Source: Litoreibacter ascidiaceicola (lineage in GTDB: Bacteria; Pseudomonadota; Alphaproteobacteria; Rhodobacterales; Rhodobacteraceae). Taken from it: a DNA stretch of 64,000 bases. How positions within the stretch are numbered: position 1 is the stretch's first letter; each line of letters starts with the position of its first letter. The stretch spans positions 1 to 64,000 of the forward strand of contig NZ_FQUV01000010.1 in NCBI RefSeq assembly GCF_900129235.1, read 5' to 3'. Of this stretch, positions 1-8,469 are shown one piece after another. Made by a program: the position numbers and the translations under genes. A model generated the notes under the pieces. That model was given only the letters and a program-made list of their open reading frames with translations. It searched no databases and was not told the DNA's origin.

Positions 1-130
1 AATCCGTTTTGTTGAAAGCCTATTTGGCTTGGCTGCCTGACAGAAGGACGCCATAAGTCCATAACACAAACCAGTCAAATTAATGCAACAGACCCCATTT
101 CGCCACCAAACTTCTGCGTGTTTGCCCAAG

Positions 131-256
131 CGTCGAGTCGGGCGTGTCGCAGGTGATCATCACCGAGTGACAGGGCACGGGACAATCTTCCCCACCGCAC
201 TGGACAGCCGCAGCCAACACTCCTAGCAACGTCGGGAAGAATACCGGCGTCGACGG
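131..256 (+). promoter_or_regulatory. Candidate Moco/Tuco riboswitch ahead of tupBCA
   Basis: This leader has no credible ORF and shows nested pairing. An outer stem can form between CGTCGA (131-136) and TCGACG (250-255), and an inner helix has AGTG (166-169) pairing with CACT (198-201) and GGGA (179-182) pairing with TCCC (188-191 region). It also contains a block GCCGCAGCCAACACTCC (207-223) and GGGAAG (234-239) that match my memory of conserved parts of the molybdenum-cofactor RNA motif. That motif is known to precede Mo/W transport and molybdoenzyme genes, which fits the downstream tungstate importer. The aptamer would end about 25 nt before the tupB start, so control of translation is plausible. 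The class is inferred and was not confirmed by a covariance model. Confidence 0.5.
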
Positions 257-280
257 AATGGGCAGGGACGTGCTGAGGGC

Positions 281-985
281 ATGACAGAAATTTTCGAAGG
301 ACTGCGCGCGGCGTTCTGGCTGGTTATTGCGCTTGATCCAGAGCTGATCGACATCGCGTTGCGGTCCCTGCAGGTGACGCTTTCGGCCTTGGCTATCGCC
401 TGCGTCATCGCAATTCCCTTTGGCACCTATCTGGCCATTTCCCGCTTCCGGCGGCGGCGGCTGGTCATTGCCGTGGTCAACGCCATGATGGGGCTGCCAC
501 CCGTGGTGGTCGGGCTGATTGTCTACCTGATGCTGTCGCGGTCCGGCCCGTTTGGCGTGCTGGGGCTGCTATTTACCCCCACGGCAATGGTCATTGCGCA
601 GGTAATCATCATCACTCCCTTGATTGCGTCAATTACCCATCAGGCGATGCGGGAGCTTTGGGCCGAATACCACGATCTGCTGATCTCGATGCACACTTCC
701 AAATGGCAGCGAGTCAAAACGCTGATGTGGGACGGGCGACGCAACTTGTTGACTGCGGCCTTGGCGGGGTTTGGCCGCGCCATTGGCGAGGTTGGCGCGA
801 TTATGATCGTCGGTGGCAATATCGACAATGTCACTCGGGTTCTTACCACTGCGATTGCGCTGGAAACCGGCAAGGGCGACTTCGCGCTGGCGCTGGCCTT
901 GGGCTTTGTGTTGATCGCGCTGGCGCTGCTGGTCAACTTCGCGATCCACTGGCTGTCGCGCACCGAGCGGGAGGGCCTGTGGTGA
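281..985 (+). CDS. tupB: Tungstate ABC transporter permease TupB
   Basis: A 234-residue integral membrane protein and the channel subunit of a tungstate/molybdate-type importer in the inner membrane. Several hydrophobic segments are visible (about residues 35-55, 65-85, 90-115, 205-225). A permease EAA-type loop, GRAIGEVGAIMIVGG, lies near residues 165-180, where the ATPase docks. A GAGG-like ribosome site lies just before the ATG. It is first in tupBCA and overlaps tupC by four bases. Import of W or Mo fits the formate dehydrogenase downstream. Distinguishing tungstate from molybdate rests on family resemblance of the three genes together. Confidence 0.9.
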   Translation: MTEIFEGLRAAFWLVIALDPELIDIALRSLQVTLSALAIACVIAIPFGTYLAISRFRRRRLVIAVVNAMMGLPPVVVGLIVYLMLSRSGPFGVLGLLFTPTAMVIAQVIIITPLIASITHQAMRELWAEYHDLLISMHTSKWQRVKTLMWDGRRNLLTAALAGFGRAIGEVGAIMIVGGNIDNVTRVLTTAIALETGKGDFALALALGFVLIALALLVNFAIHWLSRTEREGLW

Positions 986-1695
986 GCAACCTGTTCCCCC
1001 TGCGGCTGAGTGACGCGCAAGTGAGACGTCGTGGCAAGACCATCCTTGGACCGGTCAATCTGGAACTGGACGGGCAGGGGCTGACGATTATTGTCGGGCC
1101 AAACGGGGCTGGCAAAACCAGTCTGCTTCGGGTGATGCACGGGGTGGAGCGGCTGAGCGGCGGCACGGTGCAATGGGGGATGAATGACGACTGCGCGCGC
1201 GAGCGTCAGGCCTATGTCTTCCAATCCCCGATCATGTTGCGCCGGTCGGTGGCAGACAACCTGCATTACCCGTTGCGCCTTTCTGGCATGGCGCGTGGCG
1301 AGGCGACCCCGCTGGTGGCGGATTGGCTTGCGCGGATCGGGCTGCAGGGTCAACGCCAGATGCAAGCCACCCGACTCTCGGGCGGGGAGCGGCAAAAGCT
1401 GGCCCTTGCGCGGGCGCTGATCCGGCAGCCTGAGGTTCTGTTTTTGGACGAGCCTTGCGCCAACCTTGATGGCCGCGCGACCCGCGAATTCGAGACCCTT
1501 TTGCTGGCGACCCGCGACAGCGGCACGCGGATTGTAATGGCCACCCATGATCTGGGGCAGGCAAAGCGGCTTGCAACCGACGCGCTGTTCATTTTGGGTG
1601 GGCGTATCCACGACTCGGCCGCTGCGCCGGCCTTTTTTGATACCCCCAAGACACCGGAACTCGCTTCCTTTCTACGCGGAGATATTGTCGAATGA
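982..1695 (+). CDS. tupC: Tungstate ABC transporter ATPase TupC
   Basis: ATP-binding subunit (about 237 aa) of the tungstate importer, cytoplasmic face. It shows Walker A GPNGAGKTS, signature RLSGGERQK, Walker B VLFLDEPCANLD and an H-loop ATHDLGQ in the usual order. I start it at the GTG at 982, which overlaps the tupB stop (GTGA arrangement). The longer in-frame reading upstream would run through tupB and has no ABC similarity. It is unusually short at the C-terminus, with no molybdate-type TOBE regulatory domain, which favours TupC over ModC. It overlaps tupA by four bases, implying translational coupling. Confidence 0.92.
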   Translation: MSNLFPLRLSDAQVRRRGKTILGPVNLELDGQGLTIIVGPNGAGKTSLLRVMHGVERLSGGTVQWGMNDDCARERQAYVFQSPIMLRRSVADNLHYPLRLSGMARGEATPLVADWLARIGLQGQRQMQATRLSGGERQKLALARALIRQPEVLFLDEPCANLDGRATREFETLLLATRDSGTRIVMATHDLGQAKRLATDALFILGGRIHDSAAAPAFFDTPKTPELASFLRGDIVE

Positions 1696-2498
1696 TCAAG
1701 ACTTTAACTGTGATCGCCTCGCTTGCGGCCTCGACCGCCTTTGCGGCGGCGGATGACCTGAAACTTGCAGTGACGACATCGTTTGAAAACTCGGGGCTGG
1801 CGGATGTTCTGCTGCCGCAGATCAAGGCGGATCTGGACCTTGATGTGCAACTTCTGGTTGTGGGCACGGGGCAAGCGATCCGGCTGGGCGAGGCAGGCGA
1901 TGTGGACGCGATCCTGGTCCATTCGCGCAAAGCCGAAGAGGCGTTTCTGGCGGCAGGACATGGCACCCACCGGCGCGAGATCATGTATAACGACTTTGTG
2001 GTGATCGGCCCCAAGGCAGACCCTGCGGGCATTGCCGGTGACAGCTCTGTCATTGAGGCGATGCAAGATATCGCCAACGCCAAGCCTGCCTTTGTAAGCC
2101 GAGGCGACGACAGCGGCACCCACAAGGCAGAGCTGGCGGTTTGGGCCTCGGCTGGTTTGGACGCGGCGACATTCGGGGATTGGTATAATGCCGTCGGCGC
2201 TGGCATGGGCGCGGCGTTGAACACCGCAGCGGGCATGGACGCCTACATCATGTCAGACCGTGCAAGCTGGCTGAAATTCGGCAACAAGGCAGGGCTGGCG
2301 TTGCTCTATTCCGGCGATCCGGCATTGTTCAACCAATACGCCTTTCTGCCGGTCAATCCGGCCAAGCATCCGCATGTCAAAAACCATCTGGTGATGCAGT
2401 TGGAAGACTGGCTTGTCGGCGACACGGCGAAGGCACTGATTGACGGCTACACCATTGGCGGCGAGACGCTGTTCGTGTTCAACGCCAAAGCTGAATAA
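1692..2498 (+). CDS. tupA: Tungstate-binding periplasmic protein TupA
   Basis: A 268-residue extracytoplasmic solute-binding protein with a Sec signal peptide (cleavage likely after AFAAA near residue 20). The mature start LKLAVTTSFENSGL and the later motif SRGDDSGTHKAEL are typical of the TupA/PBP-like family, where Thr/Ser residues of the two lobes bind the oxyanion. It captures tungstate in the periplasm for TupBC. It is the last gene of tupBCA and ends two bases from the convergent gene that follows. No strong terminator hairpin is visible between them. Confidence 0.9.
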   Translation: MIKTLTVIASLAASTAFAAADDLKLAVTTSFENSGLADVLLPQIKADLDLDVQLLVVGTGQAIRLGEAGDVDAILVHSRKAEEAFLAAGHGTHRREIMYNDFVVIGPKADPAGIAGDSSVIEAMQDIANAKPAFVSRGDDSGTHKAELAVWASAGLDAATFGDWYNAVGAGMGAALNTAAGMDAYIMSDRASWLKFGNKAGLALLYSGDPALFNQYAFLPVNPAKHPHVKNHLVMQLEDWLVGDTAKALIDGYTIGGETLFVFNAKAE

Positions 2499-2500
2499 AC

Positions 2501-2995
2501 CTAATGCTGGTGCGGTTCGTCATCCAGCGATCCGTGGATAGCGAACTGCTCTAAGCCCGCCTCCTGCGCCTCGATCACGCGGTAGCTTTCGCGCACCCCT
2601 GCGTCGGTCAATTCGCGCGCCACAGTGAGCAGCGTGTTGGCCACGTGTTCCTTGCAAAGGGACGCCATATGGTCGACCTCTTCGGTGGCGACGGGGCGGG
2701 CGGCGTCCAGCGAAGGTGCGCCGTAGATGTCGACGAAATGCTGCGCCAGAAGGTCGATCAGCCACTCGCGTTCTAAAGGTTCGATCTGGGTGACGGCGAC
2801 GAAGCTGACGCGCCCGAACGTCTCGCACCCCATCCACCCGTTTGAGAAGGCCTGACGGGCCTTACCGACCAGATCACCTTCGGACCAGTTGGAGAACTCG
2901 AACCCGCCAGAGACGCACCATTCGCCGGTGCGGGCAGGGCTGTGGAACACGCGGGTGTCGCTTTCGTCGAAATGGATCGCACGGGCGAGTTTCAT
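2501..2995 (-). CDS. DUF6505-like formate dehydrogenase-island protein
   Basis: A 164-residue soluble protein without signal peptide or membrane segment. It is rich in acidic residues and Trp, with a C-terminal His/Glu-rich tail. I recognise it only as the small conserved protein (DUF6505-like) found beside formate dehydrogenase genes in Rhodobacterales. No catalytic motif is evident. It overlaps the stop of the upstream ligase-like gene by four bases (2992-2995), so the two are co-translated in the minus-strand accessory operon. The family name is from memory and the function is unknown. Confidence 0.75.
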   Translation of the reverse strand: MKLARAIHFDESDTRVFHSPARTGEWCVSGGFEFSNWSEGDLVGKARQAFSNGWMGCETFGRVSFVAVTQIEPLEREWLIDLLAQHFVDIYGAPSLDAARPVATEEVDHMASLCKEHVANTLLTVARELTDAGVRESYRVIEAQEAGLEQFAIHGSLDDEPHQH

Positions 2996-3693
2996 GGCAG
3001 GGTCTCCAGCAATTCTGTCAGGGCAATCAGCCGCGTCGTGTCGCCTTGTCGCAGCAGCAGGCCGAAGCGCTCATCGACCCCGACGAAATGCCCCGCTTGC
3101 CCCAATACGTCAATGTCGGTGCCTTTGCCATGGGCCAGACCGCCCCATTCGCGGTGCAGGCTGGCCAGACCGTCATCGGCCCAGGAGTTGAGCCCGACAA
3201 GGGTGTGACGCACCCAGGCTTCCAGCAGCTCCACCGCGTCGACCTCGGCGCAGCCTTCGGCATAGAGCGCGGTTTGGTCGGGGGTCAGGCCGCCCTCGTC
3301 CGTTGCGGGCCAGAGCCACAAATCCAGACCGACCACCAGCCAGTCCGGCTCTGCTTCCGGATCGCTAGGGGACGCCGCCACGCGGAACGCCCCGCAGCGC
3401 CCGCCGTTGACGTAGATCGGGCCATCCCAGCCCAGATGCACCGCGACTTCGGGCGGTCCAAGCGCGCCCAAAGCGTTCTGGAACCCCACGCCGCAGACGG
3501 GCAGGGCCGCCAGTGCGTCTTGCAACGCGGTTTCCGGCGCGAAGACGATGGCCGCGCGCAACCGGTCGGCGGCCAGATCGTAGAGCACCAACCCCGCATC
3601 GCACCCTTCAACGGCGCGCGCACAGGCCTGCGCGAACGGATCGCGTGTGACGGCTTCGCCAGTGAATAAAGGCGGGAATTGCGGCTGGGTCAT
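2992..3693 (-). CDS. Biotin/lipoate protein ligase-like protein
   Basis: A 233-residue cytoplasmic protein resembling the BPL/LplA fold. The region YVNGGRCGAFRVAA (about residues 136-150) corresponds to the KxxG catalytic stretch of biotin ligases, but the lysine position is not obvious. A C-terminal beta-rich part follows (GTDIDVLGQ..FVGVDERFGLLL), like the repressor/SH3-like tail of biotin ligases. It overlaps the Mrp ATPase gene by four bases. Its place beside Fe-S and formate dehydrogenase genes suggests a role in maturation rather than general biotinylation, but that is inference. Confidence 0.7.
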   Translation of the reverse strand: MTQPQFPPLFTGEAVTRDPFAQACARAVEGCDAGLVLYDLAADRLRAAIVFAPETALQDALAALPVCGVGFQNALGALGPPEVAVHLGWDGPIYVNGGRCGAFRVAASPSDPEAEPDWLVVGLDLWLWPATDEGGLTPDQTALYAEGCAEVDAVELLEAWVRHTLVGLNSWADDGLASLHREWGGLAHGKGTDIDVLGQAGHFVGVDERFGLLLRQGDTTRLIALTELLETLP

Positions 3694-4757
3694 GCGTGCC
3701 CGTCAGCAATCAGGCGTTGCGCCACCGCCATGAAGCCCGCCGCTTGCGCGCTGTCGGGCTTGGACACCACGATGGGCGCACCGCCATCAGCGGCAAGGCG
3801 GATATCCAGATGCAAGGGGATCTCGGCCAGCAGGGGAACGCCCAGCTTTTCAGCCTCCTTGGCGACGCCGCCATGGCCGAAGACGTGTTCCTCGTGGCCG
3901 CATTCGGAGCAAATATGGGTCGACATATTCTCGATCATGCCGAGGATCGGTGTCTTGAGCTGGTTGAACATGTCGATGCCCTTGCGGGCGTCCATTAGGG
4001 CTACATCCTGCGGGGTGCTGACGATGATCGCGCCGTCCACATGGGCCTTTTGCGCCAGCGTCATTTGCACGTCACCGGTGCCCGGCGGAAGGTCAACGAT
4101 CAGCACATCCAGCGCGCCCCATTGGACCTGCGTCATCATCTGCTGCAAGGCGCCCATCAGCATGGGGCCACGCCAGACCACGGCCTGGTCGTCATTGGTC
4201 ATCAGCCCGATCGACATCATGGTGACGCCGAAATTGCGCATGGGAAGAATGGTTTTACCATCGGGGGAGGCGGGCCGCCCCGACACGCCCAACATGCGCG
4301 GCTGCGACGGGCCGTAGACATCGGCGTCCAGCAGGCCCACGCGGCGCCCCTCCGCTGCAAGCGCGCAGGCGAGGTTGGAGGCCACGGTGGATTTGCCCAC
4401 GCCGCCCTTGCCGGACGCAACTGCAAGAATGCGGTCCACGCCGGGAATTTTCTGCGGGCCGGACGGTGCTGCGCGTTTCGAGTTCAAGTCGGGCGGGGCG
4501 GATGGCTTGCTGTGTGCAGTCATCACCACCGACACGGTGCTGACACCTGCCAAGCCTTTCACCGCGTCTTCGGCTTGCTGGCGCACCTCGCCATAGGCGG
4601 CGGCGTGGCTGGGGCTGACCTCCAACACGAAACGGACGGCGTTGTCATCGCTCACGGTGAGCGCCTTTACCAAGCCAGCCTCGACCAGCGAAGCACCGCT
4701 GACGGGATCGTTCAGTGTCTTGAGCAGCCCCAAGACGTCATCGCGGGTGACGGGCAC
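3690..4757 (-). CDS. Mrp/ApbC-family Fe-S carrier ATPase
   Basis: A P-loop NTPase of about 355 aa that carries and delivers Fe-S clusters. It has an N-terminal MIP18-like domain (residues 1-90), a deviant Walker A SGKGGVGKST, Walker A' LLDADVYGPSQP, and a C-terminal CSEC motif (ICSECGHEE) for bridging a cluster in the dimer. I start at the GTG at 4757, one base after the stop of the small upstream gene. The ATG at 4805 would overlap that gene by 47 bases and adds a non-conserved leader. Neighbouring polyferredoxin and formate dehydrogenase genes suggest it feeds their clusters. Confidence 0.9.
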   Translation of the reverse strand: MPVTRDDVLGLLKTLNDPVSGASLVEAGLVKALTVSDDNAVRFVLEVSPSHAAAYGEVRQQAEDAVKGLAGVSTVSVVMTAHSKPSAPPDLNSKRAAPSGPQKIPGVDRILAVASGKGGVGKSTVASNLACALAAEGRRVGLLDADVYGPSQPRMLGVSGRPASPDGKTILPMRNFGVTMMSIGLMTNDDQAVVWRGPMLMGALQQMMTQVQWGALDVLIVDLPPGTGDVQMTLAQKAHVDGAIIVSTPQDVALMDARKGIDMFNQLKTPILGMIENMSTHICSECGHEEHVFGHGGVAKEAEKLGVPLLAEIPLHLDIRLAADGGAPIVVSKPDSAQAAGFMAVAQRLIADGHA

Positions 4758-4758
4758 G

Positions 4759-4953
4759 TCAGGACTGCCCTTCGATCTTACCGGTGACGACATGTTCCAG
4801 ATCAACGCCGTCGATGGTCAGAACCATCTTGGCTTCGAAGGTCTTGCCGGCGGTGTCGCCTGCGTCGCGCATGGCCTGCTCGATTGCCTGTTGCGAGGTG
4901 ACGCCCACCTGCTTGAGGAATTTGCGCATCGACATATTGAAATCTTCGCTCAT
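4759..4953 (-). CDS. DUF6494-like small protein
   Basis: A 64-residue soluble protein starting MSEDFNMSMRKFLKQVG, with a helical N-terminus and a short beta-rich end (TFEAKMVLTIDGVDL). I recognise it as the small DUF6494-type protein often next to Mrp in Rhodobacterales. Function is unknown. A ribosome site (GGAAA-rich) lies just upstream, and its stop is one base from the GTG of the Mrp gene, so the two are almost certainly coupled. It is first in the minus-strand accessory operon. Confidence 0.75.
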   Translation of the reverse strand: MSEDFNMSMRKFLKQVGVTSQQAIEQAMRDAGDTAGKTFEAKMVLTIDGVDLEHVVTGKIEGQS

Positions 4954-5010
4954 GGTCTGTTTTCCTTTATGGTTGAATTATCAGGCGGCAATGGCCAACG
5001 GAGGGCGCGG

Positions 5011-5742
5011 ATGCGACTGATAGCTGTGATACTGGTTTTGCTTATGCCCACCACCGCCTTGGCGCAGGACAGCGGCTTTCGCCTCGCGGTGCCTGCCGTG
5101 TTGGAGCAAAGCGGGTTCATGCAGCATATCGTGCCGCGGTTTTCGCTCAAGCATGGCATTCGCATTACCCGCGTGGCGGACACCGACTTTGCCGACGCGC
5201 GCTTGGGTGCGGAGGGCGTGTCGGTTTTTGCGGGGCTGGGTCAGGTCTGGGCTTTGCAGCATGACGGACATGCGGGCGCCGCAAAATTCGCCAACTGGTT
5301 GCGGTCTGAAGTGGGGCGCAACACCATCGCAGCCTTTCAGAAAGACGGTGCGGCGTTGTTCACCAGCGATGTTGCCCCTGCCGTGGCAAAGGTCCAGATC
5401 AGCTTTGAAGGTGACCCGGTGCAGGGTGAGAAGCTGAGTTTTGCCCATTGCGGGCGCTGCCATGTGATAAACGAGACCAACCGGATGAAGGGCATGGGGG
5501 CCACGCCGTCCTTCGGGATGCTGCGCACCTTGGGCGATTGGGAAAACCGCTTTGCAACGTTCTACGTTCTCAATCCGCATCCCAGCTTCACCCAAGTGGC
5601 AGACATTACCCCCGCCTTCGATCCCAGTCGCCCGCCGGCTATTGTGCCGGTGGAGATCACGCAAGACGAGATTGAGGCGATCCTTGCCTACGTGGCCACG
5701 CTTGCGCCAGCCGATCTGGGGGCCCCGATCCAAAGTCAGTGA
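5011..5742 (+). CDS. Secreted c-type cytochrome with TupA-like N-terminal domain
   Basis: A 243-residue protein with a Sec signal peptide (first 20 residues, cleavage after ALAQ), so periplasmic. The C-terminal half has one haem c site, CGRCH (near residue 149), and a likely distal Met in GMGATPSFGM. The N-terminal half reads like a shortened solute-binding lobe: FRLAVPAVLEQSG aligns with TupA LKLAVTTSFENSG, and KFANWLRSEVGRNTIAAF aligns with the TupA C-terminal helix. I start at the ATG at 5011, which gives the signal peptide; the longer upstream reading overlaps antisense genes. It probably shuttles electrons for the dehydrogenase. The sensor-like domain is odd. Confidence 0.85.
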   Translation: MRLIAVILVLLMPTTALAQDSGFRLAVPAVLEQSGFMQHIVPRFSLKHGIRITRVADTDFADARLGAEGVSVFAGLGQVWALQHDGHAGAAKFANWLRSEVGRNTIAAFQKDGAALFTSDVAPAVAKVQISFEGDPVQGEKLSFAHCGRCHVINETNRMKGMGATPSFGMLRTLGDWENRFATFYVLNPHPSFTQVADITPAFDPSRPPAIVPVEITQDEIEAILAYVATLAPADLGAPIQSQ

Positions 5743-7694
5743 TCCCGCCGCTTGCTGAGGTAATCATCGGTGGTGCGGGGCTTGGGACGCTCGCCGCCCG
5801 CGAAGGGATTGTTCTCGGAATGATACTGCGCGTTGATCCGGCAATTGTCGCACATCTGGATCATCCGCGCCGCCTGCGAATTTTGGAACATCGCGTGCTT
5901 GCCCGCCAGCTTTTCGGTAATCTTCTCGACCGTGGATTTCACCCCGAACAGATCGCCGCATTCGATGCAGGCAAAGGGCTCTTCCTCGTGCAGCACAGTC
6001 TGGGTGAAGGCCGCGTCGGTCAGGTCCATCTGCGGGGTCAGGGAGATCGCGTTTTCAGGGCATATGTTGCTGCACAACCCGCATTGCAGACAGGCATCCT
6101 CCTGAAAACGCAGCTGCGGCAGGTCGGGATTGTCACCAAGCGCGCCGGACGGGCACAGCGACACGCAAGACAGGCAGAGCGTGCAGGCATCGGTATCGAC
6201 CAAAACGGCGCCATAAGGCGCCCCTTCGGGCAGGGCGACGGTTTCAACCTCAGGCTGCAAGGTCTTTGCGGCCAGCCGCGCCACCTGCCGCCGCGTGCCC
6301 ATGGGCAGGGCAGGGGTGGTCACAGGCTTAGGGGTAGCTTCCGCATAAAGCGCGTCGGACAACTGGTCAGGATCAGTGGCGTCGATCAGCGTCACCGCCG
6401 TGTCGCGACCGGCCAACGCAAGTGCCAGCGCGGCTTCGCTGTCGGGGGCCTCGCGCTCGGTCTTCGGGCTGATCAGCACGGTGACGGAGGCAAATCCGGC
6501 AGCAAGGGCGGCCAGCATTTCGGCGTGACCAAAGGCGGCCAATGCGCTGACCTCCAGCGGGATCACATCGGCAGGCAAGCCGCGCCCGAAACGGGCGGCA
6601 AGGCGGATCATGTCCGCGCCGTGATCCTCGTCATGGACCAGCAGGCGCGGGGCGGTCCCGCCCGCTTTGCGGAAGGTGGAGGCCAATGTGCTGATCCGGC
6701 GGAATGTGTCATCGATGGTGGGCGCGTCATAGGCAATCGCACCTGACGGGCAGACTGCCGCGCAGGCGCCGCATCCGGCGCAGATCATGGGGTCGATAGT
6801 GACGTGATCCCCGGCCGACGTGATGGCCCCTGTCGGGCAAAGATTCAGACAGCGGGAGCAGGCGGGCTGCTCGGCGCGGGAATGGGCGCAAAGGCTTGGT
6901 TCTGTGCGCACATAGAGCGGCTTTTCGAAGGTGCCGACCAGTTGCGACGCGGCCAGCACCGCCTTTGCTACCGCAGGCTGGCTGCGGGGATCGGCGCGCA
7001 GATAGCCGTCGCGTTTGTCGTCGGCGGAAAACAGCGGGCCCGCGCCGCGCAAATCCAGGATGATGTCGCACTGCGACAGCGCGTCATCACGCGGCGGGGT
7101 AAGCTGCGCCGCGCCGCGCCCGCCGGGGATTACCTGTTGCAGCGCATCAATGCGGATGTCGAACTGCCCGAGCGTGCCGCTGGCATTTCGCAGCGCGCCG
7201 GTGACGGTGTCATACCCGAATGCGGTTTCAATCTCCGCGCCCGAGGGCATCAGCACGGTGATGGCCAGAATATCGGCCAGTTGCTGCGCCGCCTCAAACG
7301 CGACGTCGGACGCGCCTAGGATCAGGCATGTGCCTTCGGACACGACATCAACGCTTTTGGGCATAGCGCGGGGCAGGGCGGCCTCTGCCACCAAAGCGGC
7401 CATTTTAGCAGTGGCGCTGGCGGCCTCGTCTGACCAGCCTGCGCGGTCGCGAATGTCGACGAAAGACGGCTCCGGCACGCCCAGCTCCTCGGCCAGCGCG
7501 ATGAAGCGGGGGGCCTCTTGCTGGCAGGCGATCATCACCTCGCCCGCGCCAATTGCGTCGGCAGCATCGCCAAGCTGCGCTGCACACAGGCTGGTGAATT
7601 TGCGCGAACAGGGCAGACCCGTCGCATCGGACAGGGCCTTGGCGTCTATCGGCTGGCTCCCCAAGCAGTCGCAAATCATCAAAGTTTTGGCCAT
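5736..7694 (-). CDS. Polyferredoxin with four 4Fe-4S motifs
   Basis: A 652-residue cytoplasmic-looking Fe-S protein. Cys-rich motifs occur near residues 279-290 (CSRCLNLCPTG), 305-316 (CAGCGACAAVCP), 504-516 (CTLCLSCVSLCP) and 535-546 (CLQCGLCSNICP). A Cys4 cluster lies at the C-terminus (CIECGD...MCDNC), and more cysteines (CDC, CS, C) in the first 60 residues. I start at MAKTLMICDC (7694), because the upstream extension is not Fe-S-like. It overlaps the convergent cytochrome gene by seven bases. This type of protein occurs beside FDH operons and presumably moves electrons to or from the enzyme or serves its maturation. Confidence 0.88.
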   Translation of the reverse strand: MAKTLMICDCLGSQPIDAKALSDATGLPCSRKFTSLCAAQLGDAADAIGAGEVMIACQQEAPRFIALAEELGVPEPSFVDIRDRAGWSDEAASATAKMAALVAEAALPRAMPKSVDVVSEGTCLILGASDVAFEAAQQLADILAITVLMPSGAEIETAFGYDTVTGALRNASGTLGQFDIRIDALQQVIPGGRGAAQLTPPRDDALSQCDIILDLRGAGPLFSADDKRDGYLRADPRSQPAVAKAVLAASQLVGTFEKPLYVRTEPSLCAHSRAEQPACSRCLNLCPTGAITSAGDHVTIDPMICAGCGACAAVCPSGAIAYDAPTIDDTFRRISTLASTFRKAGGTAPRLLVHDEDHGADMIRLAARFGRGLPADVIPLEVSALAAFGHAEMLAALAAGFASVTVLISPKTEREAPDSEAALALALAGRDTAVTLIDATDPDQLSDALYAEATPKPVTTPALPMGTRRQVARLAAKTLQPEVETVALPEGAPYGAVLVDTDACTLCLSCVSLCPSGALGDNPDLPQLRFQEDACLQCGLCSNICPENAISLTPQMDLTDAAFTQTVLHEEEPFACIECGDLFGVKSTVEKITEKLAGKHAMFQNSQAARMIQMCDNCRINAQYHSENNPFAGGERPKPRTTDDYLSKRRDH

Positions 7695-7902
7695 GTGGTT
7701 CCCGCTTTCTGCGCGTTGGCATGTAGCGCCATACGTCCCCCGTAGGACAGCTAGCCAAGATTTGTGCGGAAGGTAAAGGTGCTTTCCTGATACCGGAGAG
7801 CGTCGGCCTATTGCCAAAACGTCTAATTGCGCACGACTGCATACAGAAAAGCCTTTGAAGAATCCGACTCTTGTTGCAACCTGTAAGCCTCAAGGGGGAA
7901 TA
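7695..7902. promoter_or_regulatory. Divergent promoter region, polyferredoxin / FDH operon
   Basis: These 208 bases separate the divergently transcribed polyferredoxin and the DUF3305-fdh operon, so promoters for both must lie here or nearby. I see no gene and no clear -35/-10 pair. The strong site AAGGGGGAATA just before 7903 is the ribosome site of the DUF3305 gene. A formate- or oxygen-responsive operator cannot be assigned from the sequence. Confidence 0.45.
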
Positions 7903-8469
7903 ATGTTCGTTTACCCGCAGTCGGAGTCGATACCGGTCGGCATCGTCATCCGTAAATCACCAGGAGTAACCCGCTGGGCCAAATGGGCCTGGCAGGCCAT
8001 TGGCGTGTTGCCAGGGGCCGGGCCTGCGGATTGGAAAATCCTGCGCCACGAAGAGGGCGTTACCGAATATCACGCCGCCACCCGCGATCTGACGCTATAT
8101 GTCTCCGACGCGGAGGCCTATGTGCACGAACTGGGCACACGCCAGCCTTCCGTCTATGTGGTGATGCGCCGCGACGGGGTCACCGATGACACTCCGTTGA
8201 ATGTGGTGCTGATCACGGCATCCCCCTACGAGGCGCAGGATTACGAAGATTCGGGCGAAGAGGTTGTGGAGAAGGTGCCAATGCCCGTGGGCATGCTGGC
8301 ATGGGTCCGCGATTTCGTAGAACGCCATTATGAGGAAGAGGTCTTCGTCAAACGCCGCCGCGACAAGAATCGCGTTGATGGCAAGGAAGACGGAATAGGC
8401 GATCCGCGCATTGCGCAGCCTTCTGACGTCTACCGCGCACCCACCGGCAAGAAGGAGGCCGCGCAATGA
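7903..8469 (+). CDS. DUF3305 formate dehydrogenase accessory protein
   Basis: A soluble protein of about 188 aa and first gene of the fdh operon. The core IPVGIVIRKSPGVTRWAKWAW and the region YHAATRDLTLYVSDAEAYVHEL are typical of the DUF3305 family, which sits next to DUF3306 and TorD genes ahead of formate dehydrogenases. No catalytic motif is evident and the biochemical role is unknown. I choose the ATG at 7903 because a very strong AGGGGGA site lies seven bases upstream; an in-frame ATG at 7855 lacks one. Its stop overlaps the next start by four bases. Confidence 0.85.
   Translation: MFVYPQSESIPVGIVIRKSPGVTRWAKWAWQAIGVLPGAGPADWKILRHEEGVTEYHAATRDLTLYVSDAEAYVHELGTRQPSVYVVMRRDGVTDDTPLNVVLITASPYEAQDYEDSGEEVVEKVPMPVGMLAWVRDFVERHYEEEVFVKRRRDKNRVDGKEDGIGDPRIAQPSDVYRAPTGKKEAAQ

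Noticed and set aside
1-130. Possible gene end or terminator at the left edge
   Set aside because: No open frame with recognisable features and no clear hairpin with a T-run was found in the first 130 bases.
640-1611. A 323-codon open frame on the minus strand
   Set aside because: It lies fully antisense to tupB and tupC, has no family features, and is the usual shadow in GC-rich coding sequence.
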